A stretch of 64,000 bases of DNA from Candidatus Zixiibacteriota bacterium (GTDB taxonomy: Bacteria > Zixibacteria > MSB-5A5 > GN15 > JAAZOE01): the NCBI GenBank assembly GCA_036480375.1, contig JAZGGI010000033.1:1-64000 (forward strand), read 5' to 3'. The notes below the pieces were generated by a model. The model saw nothing but the letters and a program-made list of their open reading frames with translations. It searched no databases and had not been told where the DNA came from. Numbering within the stretch: the stretch's first letter is position 1; each line of letters begins with the position of its first letter. A program made the translations under genes and the position numbers. This document shows positions 27,382-36,447 of the stretch, in pieces.

Positions 27382-29043
27382 TTACTCAAATCTCTCAGGA
27401 TGCTTCATATGAAAATCAGTCGCATCCTGAAATTTCCCGGCGACCGCCACAAGCGTTGCTTCATCATATAACCGTCCAATAAAGGTAATGCTCGTCGGGG
27501 CCCCCTCTTCATTAAAACCGTGCGGCAAAACCACACAGGGATGACCGCTGAGATTGGTCAAAAGGAGATTATTGCCTTCAAACGAAGGCGCTATATAAAC
27601 GTTAATATCCTTCATTAAGGCAGCCATTTTCTCTATCATCAGAGTTCTCAAGCGATTGGCCTGAATGTATTCAACGGCGGGGATAAATCGGGAACCTCGA
27701 AATGTGTTGGGCCAGGAGTTTTTTATCTGCCTGACTAACAAATCGTCGCGATTGGAACGAGTCAATTCATCAAACGCCGCCGCCGCTTCGGCGCTGAGTA
27801 TAATTGACATCGGCATTATCGGCATATCCGGAAGCTCGATTTCAATAAGGTCGACCCCCAGTCCGCGCATAACTTGAAGAGCGTTATTATTATGCTCCAT
27901 ATAACTCGAATCGGTATCAAAATCTTTTTTCAGATATCCGATTTTCAATGATTTTAAATCGATATCGGGGTTATAATTGAAGGCCGCGTCAATTACAGAC
28001 ATATCAATGCCATCTGACCCCCGAATAGCATTATAGACTAAGGCGCAGTCTTCCACCGTGCGGCAGATCGGTCCCAGTTTATCCATCGTCCAGCTCAAAG
28101 CCATCGCCCCGGCCCGGCTAACCGCACCGTAAGTGGGCCGCAATCCGGTCGTTCCGCATCGAGTCGAAGGCGACACAATCGAGCCCCAGGTTTCCGAACC
28201 GATAGCAAACGGCACCAATCCGGCTGATACGGCCGAGGCTGGACCGGCCGACGAACCGCTTGAGCCCTGCTCAAGATTCCACGGATTACGAGTCGTATCG
28301 GCAAACCAGACATCGCCCCAGGCCAATGCTCCCAAAGATAGCTTTGCCACCAGAACCGCTCCCGCCGCTTCCAGCTTTTTTATCACCGTCGCATTGAAAT
28401 CAAGGATTTGATCTTTATAAGGCATCGCTCCCCAAGTCGTCTTATATCCTTTCACGGCCAATAAATCTTTGGCACCGTATGGTATGCCGTGCAACGGTCC
28501 TCGATATTTCCCCGATTTAATTTCCTCGTCTGCCTTGGCGGCCTGAGCTAAGGCTAACTCTTCGGTAAGAGTAATAACGCAATGCAAGTCCGGGTCGAAT
28601 TTTTTAAGTCTATCCAGAGCCAGCCGGGTTAGCTGAGTCGATGTGACCTTTTTTGTTCGCACTAATTCTGCCAATTCACCGACCGAAAAAAAGGCGAGGT
28701 CGTCGATATTTTCCGGCATGGCCACTTTTTTGGGCTTGCTGAATTTTATTTTTTCCTGGTTATAATTTACTTCAAAATTCCGCGGCAAAGGGTTGAACCA
28801 GATGGATGGCGGTACCGAATTATCAATCTCGACTTTTCTCATCTCAATGTATGATTCCAAATTATCCGCTAAATCGGTAAGCATTGAATCCCGCTCGTCG
28901 GCTTCAAATTCCATCCCGATTATTTTTTCGGCGTTGCTTACATTATTGATCGTGATTTCATCTAAATTATCTCCGCAACAGCCAAATTGAAACAGAATGC
29001 CCGCCGCGGCAATAAGTACTAAATAATTGAGATTCTTTTTCAT
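27382..29043 (-). CDS. Exported amidase-signature family amidase
   Basis: A 553-residue protein with an N-terminal signal segment ending in QFGCC (possible lipid attachment, not a canonical lipobox). The amidase-signature core is intact: catalytic Lys K192 in YGAKDLL, the cis-Ser region GSSGSSAGP (260-268), and nucleophile Ser S288 in GSETWGSIVSP. It hydrolyses a carboxamide; envelope location separates it from GatA, which it resembles. AAGGGGT precedes the start. Downstream of the MFS gene and a small ORF on the same strand; a shared transcript is possible. Confidence 0.92.
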   Translation of the reverse strand: MKKNLNYLVLIAAAGILFQFGCCGDNLDEITINNVSNAEKIIGMEFEADERDSMLTDLADNLESYIEMRKVEIDNSVPPSIWFNPLPRNFEVNYNQEKIKFSKPKKVAMPENIDDLAFFSVGELAELVRTKKVTSTQLTRLALDRLKKFDPDLHCVITLTEELALAQAAKADEEIKSGKYRGPLHGIPYGAKDLLAVKGYKTTWGAMPYKDQILDFNATVIKKLEAAGAVLVAKLSLGALAWGDVWFADTTRNPWNLEQGSSGSSAGPASAVSAGLVPFAIGSETWGSIVSPSTRCGTTGLRPTYGAVSRAGAMALSWTMDKLGPICRTVEDCALVYNAIRGSDGIDMSVIDAAFNYNPDIDLKSLKIGYLKKDFDTDSSYMEHNNNALQVMRGLGVDLIEIELPDMPIMPMSIILSAEAAAAFDELTRSNRDDLLVRQIKNSWPNTFRGSRFIPAVEYIQANRLRTLMIEKMAALMKDINVYIAPSFEGNNLLLTNLSGHPCVVLPHGFNEEGAPTSITFIGRLYDEATLVAVAGKFQDATDFHMKHPERFE

Positions 29044-29118
29044 GATAATACCCCTTATGGTTTGGCCATAAGGAAATACTCTTGGAAGATAATCGCAATG
29101 TAATAATGAGGAACCGAA

Positions 29119-29334
29119 CTACTGGTTTACCTGAGTATCGATTTTGATCGGTTCGCTAATTACTATCTCAAAATCATTACGCGCGTGGGATTGGTATAAG
29201 ATATTATTGAATTCCTGCCGGACCGCGTTCATAACATCTTTATGCTCGCGCAATACGTCATTTTTTGACTCCTTGATATTATCCCTAACCCTGATATTCA
29301 AAATATCGGCCGGCAATAAAACGAGTTTTCTCAA
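29119..29334 (-). CDS. Small hypothetical protein
   Basis: A candidate gene of 71 residues starting at TTG 29334, with GAGG eight bases upstream; the frame stays open to 29403. It is highly charged and helical (DNIKESKNDVLREHKDVMN), without signal or membrane segment. It lies between an MFS gene and an amidase gene on the same strand. I recognise no family; the lack of an ATG keeps confidence low. Confidence 0.4.
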   Translation of the reverse strand: MRKLVLLPADILNIRVRDNIKESKNDVLREHKDVMNAVRQEFNNILYQSHARNDFEIVISEPIKIDTQVNQ

Positions 29335-29445
29335 AAGCGATATCCTCAAGTAGAAAAAATCTGCAAATTCACATGATAGTATAATTATCGGCAAGTCTCC
29401 CAAATAATTTCAGGATCACGCCGGTTCATATGGTAGAGTATGAAT

Positions 29446-30600
29446 TTACTTTGAATCGGGTGATAAGATATTCTTACCCGGTACTTTTAATGCCAGCAAC
29501 AAATCAATCAGGACAATCAAGGCTCCAGCCAAAAAAGTTACCTGATATCCAAACATGCTCCACATGACGCCGCCGGCGATCGGAATTACTACCGCGGTGA
29601 TATGATTGGAAGTCATGCCGAATGACAAACATCCTGTCAAATCTTCCTCGGTGGAAATTTTCCTGATATAAGATTTAAGCGCGATAGATGACCCGAACAA
29701 GATGTTATCAATCACGTATAAGGCAATTAACATCGGTAGTAAACTTACAAAAGCATATCCGCAAAAAATGAATATCAGAAAGAACGAACATCCCACCAGG
29801 ACAAATTTCTCGCCGTACCGGTCGTTGAGGACTCCCAAATATCGATTGGTAAAAATAGTAATGAAATTATTCGCTAACATAATTATCGAAACAACGGTAA
29901 TATCGAGATTATGATTTTTCACCAGTAGAAATATCGCGAAAGTAGTGAAAATATGACGACGACATCCGCGAAGAAATGACAGAGAATAATAAAGCCAGTA
30001 TTTCCTCCTTATCCTGACCTTTCTTTTTTCCTGCTTGCCTCGATTGGGCGGCAAGGCCAGAACCAGATATAATCCTATCAATATCACGGCGCTTCCGAAG
30101 ATGATAAATGAAACGCGAAAATCAATAAATAATGTCATCAGGAGAATCATCCCGGCGCCAAGCAGACCGGCCATCGATTCATAAGATAATAAACGTCCCT
30201 GCACTTTTCCGACTTCGTTTGTATCAGACAACGCCAGAAGTTGTGAGGAGTTTACCGGCTCGAAATAATGAAATCCGAACGACATCATGACGGTCGCCAG
30301 CCCCAGGACCACTAACGTAGGTGAAAATCCACAGAATAGCAGTCCCAGCCCCATCGCGATCAGAGCCAATGACGCGATTTTTGATTCGGTGAAATAAACC
30401 GCCAGCGCGCCGGCGCCAAACGCCAGCAGTCCCGGGATTTCTCGAACGGCTTGAATTACGCCGACATCAGTCGGCGAAGCGTCAAATACCTCAACCGCGA
30501 AATTATTAAACATTATCCGCCAGGCATAAAACCCGACCCACATTACGATTGCGGAAAAAGTAATAGTTTTGATTGAGACTTTATTAATCCCGAGGGCCAT
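29446..30600 (-). CDS. MFS transporter
   Basis: A 384-residue protein with about twelve hydrophobic segments arranged as two six-helix halves around a basic cytosolic loop (GKQEKRKVRIRRKYW, about residues 187-201). The second half has the MFS motif-A-like loop NRYLGVLNDRYGEKF. The substrate cannot be read from the sequence. The stop is followed by the small ORF and amidase genes on the same strand. The start ATG has a weak ribosome binding site, but the first helix begins at once, so it is probably right. Confidence 0.9.
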   Translation of the reverse strand: MALGINKVSIKTITFSAIVMWVGFYAWRIMFNNFAVEVFDASPTDVGVIQAVREIPGLLAFGAGALAVYFTESKIASLALIAMGLGLLFCGFSPTLVVLGLATVMMSFGFHYFEPVNSSQLLALSDTNEVGKVQGRLLSYESMAGLLGAGMILLMTLFIDFRVSFIIFGSAVILIGLYLVLALPPNRGKQEKRKVRIRRKYWLYYSLSFLRGCRRHIFTTFAIFLLVKNHNLDITVVSIIMLANNFITIFTNRYLGVLNDRYGEKFVLVGCSFFLIFIFCGYAFVSLLPMLIALYVIDNILFGSSIALKSYIRKISTEEDLTGCLSFGMTSNHITAVVIPIAGGVMWSMFGYQVTFLAGALIVLIDLLLALKVPGKNILSPDSK

Positions 30601-30694
30601 AATCGGACTAAGATAAATAGGATATCTCTATTTGCAAGGAAAATCGAGGATTGAACTCGGCGGCATCATGACCGAAGATACCGCCGCCGTGCTT

Positions 30695-32818
30695 TTACAT
30701 GTCTAATTCTTTGAATAAAAATCCGAGAATATCCGCCTTCTCGTTTATCTGCTTTGTCATCGGCTTGCCCGCACCATGACCGGCTTTTAATTCATACCGC
30801 AAAAGGATGCTATTGTCGCCGGCATCGGCCGCCTGAAGAGCGGCGACGAATTTTAATGAATGCGACGGATAAACTCGATTATCCGATTCCGCGGTCGTCA
30901 CAATTATCGGAGGGCATTTTATTCCCGGCCTGATATTATGCAACGGTGAATAAGCGTACAAAAATTTGAAATGTTCCGGGTTTTCCTCGGCGTTGCCATA
31001 TTCCCCGGTCCAGTAACGTCCGGCCGTAAATTTGTGATAACGCAACATATCAATCACCGGAACCCCGCAAACAACCGCGCCAAAAAGCTCGGGTCTCTGA
31101 ATCATGCAGACCGCCACCAGCAAACCTCCATTGCTTCCGCCCCAGATAGCAAGTTTGGATGAACTTGTATATTTATTGTCAATCAGCCATTCAGCGGCGG
31201 CGATAAAATCATCAAACACATTCTGTTTATTGCCCAGCATACCGGCCTTATGCCACTCTTCGCCAAACTCACCGCCTCCCCGAAGGTTTACTTTAACGTA
31301 GATTCCGCCCTTTTCCAGCCAATAGAAGTTTTTAAAATCGAACTTGGGTTTGGAACTGGAATTGAATCCCCCGTAGCCATTCAATATGGTTGGATTGTTG
31401 CCATTCAATTCCAAATCTTTTTTGTGTACAATAAACATCGGTACTTTCGTGCCGTCTTTGGATGAGAAAAAGACTTGCTTGGTTTCATAAAGATCGGATT
31501 CGACGTCAATATCATCTCGAAAACGAAGCGCCGTTTGGCCCGTTACAAAATCAAAGTGATAGAATCCGGAAGGATAGGTAAAAGATTGAAAACTATAAAT
31601 CATCTCCGTCCCCATCCTTTTACCTTCTATACCAGAGATTGTCCCCACCGCTGGAAGCTCAATATCCCTAATGAATTTCCCTTCCGAGTCAAATATTTTT
31701 GGCACACTGTAGGCATTGTGCAAATAATTGACGCTCAGATGATTATTTATCATGCTTGCCGAATTTATGGCATCACTATTTGGGGGTATTATTTCACGCC
31801 AGTTTGACTTATCGGGTTTTGTTATATCAATTGCGATTATCCTGTAATTCACCGCATCATTATTCGTCAAAAAGTAGAAGATATTGCCAATGTTTTCAAT
31901 AAAGGTGTATTCGGCTTCGGCTTGATCGATAAGCTTTACAATCCGTCCGCCTCCGATCTTCTTATAATAAATCCGATTTTCGACATCCGTTCCCCGCCAG
32001 ACATTCAGCACTAAGTACTTGCCGTCCTCGGTCATATACGGATCAAAACCATTTTCCCTATTTACAATATCCTCATAAACAAGCTGATCTTCTGCCTGAT
32101 CCGTACCCAGCTTATGAAAATAAAGTTTATTATCAAGAGTGCGATCCTCAAGAGCCACCTGATTGGAATCGGGATAACGGCTGTAATAAAATCCGGAGTT
32201 ATCATTCATCCAGGCAATACTCGTGAATTTAGTCCAACGGATTGTCTCTTCATATTCTTCGTTAGTCGCCACATTGCGGATGCGTACTTCTCGCCAGTCA
32301 CTGCCCGACTGGGAGATAGTGTAAGCCACCATTGAACCGTCATTCGAAAAATACATGTGTCCCAAAGCAACCGTGCCGTCATCGCTAAAAGTGTTGGGAT
32401 CGATCAATATTTGCGGCGTTTCCGAAAATGATTTCTGCTTATAACAAACGTATTGATTTTGAAGTCCCTCGTTCTTCTTAAATATATACCAATCCCCTTC
32501 AATTCTGAGATTGCCGTACCGGGCATAATTCCACTTCTCGGTTAATTCATTCCCAATTTCTTCGCGAACCGTATTTTCAAGATATTCGTTGGTTATCGCC
32601 TTTTCTTCAGCAATCCAGGTCCCGGTTTCGTCTGAATTCAAATCTTCCAACCAGCGATAAGGATCGGTCACAGGGGTTCCATGAAAATCATCTACGACAT
32701 CAACGGTATGAGCCACCGGGTACGAGTAAATATTGGTACTCGATTTAAAATCACATGATACTAAGCATGAAGTAAACGCGATTAATGCAAAGAACCGGAT
32801 TATACATGATTTACGCAT
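30695..32818 (-). CDS. Prolyl oligopeptidase (S9A), predicted lipoprotein
   Basis: A 707-residue enzyme that cleaves after proline in short peptides. The start at 32818 is fixed by AGAGGAGG; the protein then opens with a lipoprotein signal peptide (lipobox LVSC). The N-terminus has the S9A entry motif DPYRWLEDL, followed by a seven-bladed propeller. The catalytic domain has Ser in GGSNGG, Asp in ESDNRV and His in AGHGAG. Lipidation would anchor it to a membrane, unlike the cytosolic members. It is unlinked to the other S9 gene at 21721. Confidence 0.94.
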   Translation of the reverse strand: MRKSCIIRFFALIAFTSCLVSCDFKSSTNIYSYPVAHTVDVVDDFHGTPVTDPYRWLEDLNSDETGTWIAEEKAITNEYLENTVREEIGNELTEKWNYARYGNLRIEGDWYIFKKNEGLQNQYVCYKQKSFSETPQILIDPNTFSDDGTVALGHMYFSNDGSMVAYTISQSGSDWREVRIRNVATNEEYEETIRWTKFTSIAWMNDNSGFYYSRYPDSNQVALEDRTLDNKLYFHKLGTDQAEDQLVYEDIVNRENGFDPYMTEDGKYLVLNVWRGTDVENRIYYKKIGGGRIVKLIDQAEAEYTFIENIGNIFYFLTNNDAVNYRIIAIDITKPDKSNWREIIPPNSDAINSASMINNHLSVNYLHNAYSVPKIFDSEGKFIRDIELPAVGTISGIEGKRMGTEMIYSFQSFTYPSGFYHFDFVTGQTALRFRDDIDVESDLYETKQVFFSSKDGTKVPMFIVHKKDLELNGNNPTILNGYGGFNSSSKPKFDFKNFYWLEKGGIYVKVNLRGGGEFGEEWHKAGMLGNKQNVFDDFIAAAEWLIDNKYTSSSKLAIWGGSNGGLLVAVCMIQRPELFGAVVCGVPVIDMLRYHKFTAGRYWTGEYGNAEENPEHFKFLYAYSPLHNIRPGIKCPPIIVTTAESDNRVYPSHSLKFVAALQAADAGDNSILLRYELKAGHGAGKPMTKQINEKADILGFLFKELDM

Positions 32819-32974
32819 GAAACCTCCTCTGTCCTTTTTGGTCCCGATATTCAATATTGAACAGTCGATGATTACTTATCAATCACCCGACGCAGTTAAT
32901 ATATTAAGTATTTTTGACGCGGACTAAATATATCACACGGGCAACGATTCACAAAGCGGTATTTCGTTTTATCA

Positions 32975-33137
32975 ATGTTTTAATCCGCGCAATAATAAAT
33001 GGGCCGACGTTCTCATCAACTATTCCTGCCGTGTGAAAAAAGGTGAACTGGTTGTTATTTCCGTCAAGGGCGACAGCGCCCGGAGCATGGCGTTTTATTA
33101 TGATATTTACAATCAGCTTGATTTCGTGCGTCGTTGA
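32975..33137 (+). pseudogene. N-terminal relic of an M29 aminopeptidase
   Basis: After correcting one extra T at 32978-32981, translation gives MFNPRNNKWADVLINYSC and then RVKKGELVVI, closely like the N-terminus of M29 (AmpS/AmpT) aminopeptidases (NPR..KLA..LINYSC.V.KGE.VLI). The frame stops at TGA 33135-33137 after about 53 codons, and no downstream catalytic domain exists. Interspersed repeats begin some 40 bases later, so the gene was probably cut by repeat insertion or deletion. Confidence 0.65.
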
Positions 33138-33189
33138 AAAACAAATATATTTACGTTGGAAGCTTATGCAAAAGGCCAGACGGCGAATC

Positions 33190-33565
33190 CTCAGATTAAC
33201 GTTTTAGGTCATATCAACAGGCGAAAGTCTGTTTTCAGCTGTCGCGCGGTGTATATGAATTTTATGTCAAATATTATAAGCTGAGTGCTTCTCAAAATGG
33301 GTTTGTTTCCTCAGATTAACGTTTTTGGTCATATCAACAGGCGAAAGCCTGTTTTCAGCTGTCGCGTAGATGACCTACCGTCGGTTCACCGCTTTGCTAA
33401 GGAACCGACGGCACAGAGAGCAACTTCTAAAATGGGTTTGTTTCCTCAGATTAACGTTTTGGGTCATATCAAATCGGTGGTGATTCGGGCAGGCGAAGGC
33501 CTGTTTTTTGGCTGTCGGGGATGTCATCTCTTTTTGGCTGTCGGGGTGGCATATTTTAATTTTTC
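33190..33565 (-). repeat. Three tandem copies of the interspersed hairpin repeat
   Basis: The copies at 33190-33255, 33296-33418 and 33427-33565 share the string CCTCAGATTAACGTTTT, GGTCATATCAA and the AGGC-hairpin-CTGTTTT core in the same order. The second carries the CCGTCGGTTC/GAACCGACGG hairpin also found at 137-170; the third carries the GGCTGTCGGGGATGTCATC module also found at 60985-61010. Confidence 0.85.
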
Positions 33566-33606
33566 CTATGTAGCAGGCCATTTGTATTTCTCTTCCAAAT
33601 TCTCAT

Positions 33607-33736
33607 TGTCATACCCGCGAAAGCGGGTATCCATGCAGCGTTTGAAGAAAATGCGAAATTTGTCAATAGATGATTTGTCTGCATGGATTCCCGACTCGCT
33701 TCACCCCTTTCAGGGATTTCGCTCTCGGGAATGACA
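33607..33736. repeat. MITE-like element with terminal inverted repeats
   Basis: The left arm (33607-33638) has TGTCATACCCG, a small hairpin and CGGGTATCCATGCAG. The right arm (33679-33736) is its inverted counterpart, CTGCATGGATTCCCG ending CGGGAATGACA. The element is 130 bases with no coding capacity. A degraded relative of the right arm occurs at 59040-59094. Confidence 0.75.
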
Positions 33737-33967
33737 GGCAAACCTGTTTTCTGTAGGGACAACTCTCGAGTTGTCCTGAAATTGTAAACACTCGCAAACG
33801 CGGGCTCGTCGCGACGAGCCTCTACTGGCAATTTCCGGCCGGAAATATAATTCATACTATTAAATGCGGATGATTTCGGAAAATGCGGTGGGTTGGTTGG
33901 ATATTTGTAAATGTTCTATGCGGGAACCCAACCTCCCCGCCGAGGCGGGGAGGACGGGCCACCTGTC

Positions 33968-36193
33968 CTATTTTTCTTCCCCGCAGATTGAATCCAAAAT
34001 TCCGAGATTTTTTATTGTTCCAGCATATTGTAGTGGGAATGCTTTATCCGTATAGACTTTGAGGGCGTTTTCAAATGCCTGTCGCGCGCGCTGGCAATTA
34101 CCCGGTTTGTCTTCCACGTCGGCCAGCGTCCGGTATGCAGTTCCCAGATTATTCTGCGTCATGGCATAATCCATCGGGAAAACGTCGAGCGTATAGATCT
34201 TCAAGGCTTCTTTGAAGGCCTTAATGGCCAGTCTGCAATTACCCGGTTTGTCTTCCACTTCGGCCAGCGTACTATATGCATTTCCCAGATTATTCTGAGT
34301 CATGGCATATTGGTACGGGAAATCGTCGATCGTATAGATATTCAGTGCTTCTTTGTATGCTATAATGGCCAGATTGCAATTGCCCGGTTTGTCTTCCACT
34401 TCGGCCAGCGTTTTGTATGCATTTCCGAGATTATTCTGCGTCATGGCATAATCCATCGGGAAATCGTCGAGCGTATAGATATTCAGGGCTTCTTTGCATG
34501 CATCAATGGCCAGAGCGCAATTACCCGGTTTGTCTTCCACTTCGGCCAATGTTCCGTACGCAGTTCCCAGATTATTCTGCGTCATGGCATAATCCATCGG
34601 GAAATCGTCGAGCGTATAAATGTGCAAAGCTTCTTTGCATGCTTTAATGGCCAGCGTGCAATTACCCGGTTTGTCTTCCACTTCGGCTAGCATGCGGTAT
34701 GTATCCCCTAGATTATTCTGCATCATGGCATAATCTATCGGGAAATCGTCGAGCGTTCTGATCTTCAGGGCTTCTTTGCATGCTTTGATGGCCAGCGTGC
34801 AATTACCCGGTTTGTCTTGAACTTCGGCCAGTGTTGAGTATGCATTTCCCAGATTATTCTGCGTCATGGCATAATCCATCGGGAAATCGTCGAGCGTTCT
34901 GATTTTAAGAGCTTCTTTGCATGCTTTAATGGCCAGCGTGCAATTACCCGGTTTGTCTTCCACGTCGGCCAGAGTCCAGTATGCTTTTCCCAGATTATTC
35001 TGAATTTTCGCCACATGCTCAACCGAACCTGATTCGCCCTCCAATTCAAGGCAACGAAGGCATAATTTAATGGCAATTTTTGCATATCGGCTTTTTTGCA
35101 CAGATATTTGACTGAAATCAAATACGCGATCTTCAGCCAAAAATAAGGCATCTGAATCATCTGAAAAAACATCCAAGATTGTTTCAAAATGAGAAGGTTT
35201 ATCGAATTTCCCGTCTATAATATTTTTCAGATATGTTTCTTCGATTTGGAGGTTTCCGTTTTTTATTGAGATAAACGATTTGAATGCGAGAGATTCAAAA
35301 ATGCTATTCATCTCATATTTTTTCCTGTCCATGCCGTCAATTTTCTGGCAAATACGACTGACGCGATTTTTTGCAAAGACTTCATTCTCTTCATATATCC
35401 CGGCGTTATATAGTCTTTTTATAGCAAGGAGGACTGTTCTTTCCTCGTCGGTGCATTTTGCATAACAGTCGGTCATGGCATCAAGCCGTACAAAAATCGA
35501 TCCAATATTGCCGTTGAACCTCGCAGGCAATTCTCTTTGAGTGTCATTTGCGATTTTTTCGGCTTCGTTTCGAGGAATTTTCTCTATTTTGATAGGTTTG
35601 TCGAATATCAGCCGTTCCTGTTCAACGTTGTCGCAAAAATATTTGTATTCCGGACCGGACCTGCAGGTGGCGACGATGATAAAATCACGCTGGGCATATT
35701 CTGACAGCAGATAGGGGAAATTTCGTTTGGCGGTGTATTTATCAATATCATCCAAGAGAAGAATATTACGGGTGACAGCGCTAATCGCGGGAGGATATTG
35801 GAATTCTTCGATGTTAAAATCGTCGATATGGGGTATATATACGTAGTGAACGGGATTGAGGCGTTTCAATGTCTGATAAACCGCTCTGGATTTCCCGGCC
35901 AGAGGTTCTCCAGTGATTATCACACTTTGCCCGTCAATAATCATCTGCTCAATTTGCTTATCGTATTCCCGCTCATAATAATATTCCTCAAATCCATGAT
36001 CTTTTTGGGCTCGAATGCTCATAACATCATAAGGAATTAAATCTGATGATTTTTTGCCATCAACACGAAAAAAGCCTTTCCGCTTTTTCTTCTTTTTAGA
36101 ATAAATTTGAATTATAAAAAGGACTATTCTTACTACTATCGCCAAGATTGCGATAGCAACGCCAAGAACAGTCAGAAAATTGTATTTATCCAT
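33968..36193 (-). CDS. Membrane-anchored STAND-type P-loop ATPase with TPR array
   Basis: A 741-residue protein. Residues 8-30 form one transmembrane helix followed by a KKKKKRK stop-transfer stretch. A P-loop NTPase domain has Walker A GEPLAGKS (95-102), Walker B ILLLDDID (144-151) and a sensor-like Arg in TCRSG. A linker runs to about 385, and a TPR array follows with consensus DFPMDYAMTQNNLGNAY. The repeat unit is 47 residues, encoded by units exactly 141 bases apart. GGGGGA precedes the start. Such NTPase-TPR proteins act as signal-responsive switches in regulation, cell death or defence; no effector domain is recognised here. Confidence 0.88.
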   Translation of the reverse strand: MDKYNFLTVLGVAIAILAIVVRIVLFIIQIYSKKKKKRKGFFRVDGKKSSDLIPYDVMSIRAQKDHGFEEYYYEREYDKQIEQMIIDGQSVIITGEPLAGKSRAVYQTLKRLNPVHYVYIPHIDDFNIEEFQYPPAISAVTRNILLLDDIDKYTAKRNFPYLLSEYAQRDFIIVATCRSGPEYKYFCDNVEQERLIFDKPIKIEKIPRNEAEKIANDTQRELPARFNGNIGSIFVRLDAMTDCYAKCTDEERTVLLAIKRLYNAGIYEENEVFAKNRVSRICQKIDGMDRKKYEMNSIFESLAFKSFISIKNGNLQIEETYLKNIIDGKFDKPSHFETILDVFSDDSDALFLAEDRVFDFSQISVQKSRYAKIAIKLCLRCLELEGESGSVEHVAKIQNNLGKAYWTLADVEDKPGNCTLAIKACKEALKIRTLDDFPMDYAMTQNNLGNAYSTLAEVQDKPGNCTLAIKACKEALKIRTLDDFPIDYAMMQNNLGDTYRMLAEVEDKPGNCTLAIKACKEALHIYTLDDFPMDYAMTQNNLGTAYGTLAEVEDKPGNCALAIDACKEALNIYTLDDFPMDYAMTQNNLGNAYKTLAEVEDKPGNCNLAIIAYKEALNIYTIDDFPYQYAMTQNNLGNAYSTLAEVEDKPGNCRLAIKAFKEALKIYTLDVFPMDYAMTQNNLGTAYRTLADVEDKPGNCQRARQAFENALKVYTDKAFPLQYAGTIKNLGILDSICGEEK
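34151..35002 (-). repeat. 141-bp coding tandem repeat (TPR array)
   Basis: The marker ATTCTG recurs at 34151, 34292, 34433, 34574, 34715, 34856 and 34997, an unbroken 141-base period. Neighbouring units are nearly identical at DNA level (for instance TTACCCGGTTTGTCTTCCAC recurs), indicating recent duplication or ongoing homogenisation. Confidence 0.92.
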
Positions 36194-36447
36194 AAATAAA
36201 TCCCCCGAATATTACAAGAGTTACTAAAAATACATAAGAATATCAGAAAAGTAAAGAAAAAGTTGGCCGGTGGCCTATCCTCTGGCGGTAATCGGAGGGG
36301 CCGCCGGTCGGTTGCGGGAGGTCGGCCTGCCTTTTATGCCACATTGTTTATAATTAGCACAGTGAAGAACTAATTAAATAGAGAAACAGGACGATTATTT
36401 GATAAAGGGGGGGAACTATTCCCAAGCTAATGTCGGAGGATTTAGAA

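Larger units (their letters stand above)
33138..33967. repeat. Repeat-dense intergenic island
   Basis: Between the M29 relic and the STAND-TPR gene nearly everything is repetitive. There are three minus-oriented copies of the ACACCGCGCGACAGC family (33190-33255, 33296-33418, 33427-33565), a terminal-inverted-repeat element (33607-33736), palindromes at 33757-33776 and 33803-33820, and a GC-rich hairpin (CCTCCCCGCC/GGCGGGGAGG) near 33930-33952. I call no gene here. Confidence 0.75.

Noticed and set aside
30658-30689. CGGCGG/CCGCCG hairpin after the S9A gene as a terminator
   Set aside because: The stem is plausible, but there is no T-run on the minus strand after it, so support is too weak.
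34151-35002. Regular 141-base repeats that could suggest a CRISPR-like array
   Set aside because: The period is far too long, there are no unique spacers, and the repeats are in frame within the TPR-coding gene.
36258-36325. G+C-rich hairpins before the CheW-MCP gene as a riboswitch
   Set aside because: They look like further palindromic repeats; no known riboswitch core was recognised.
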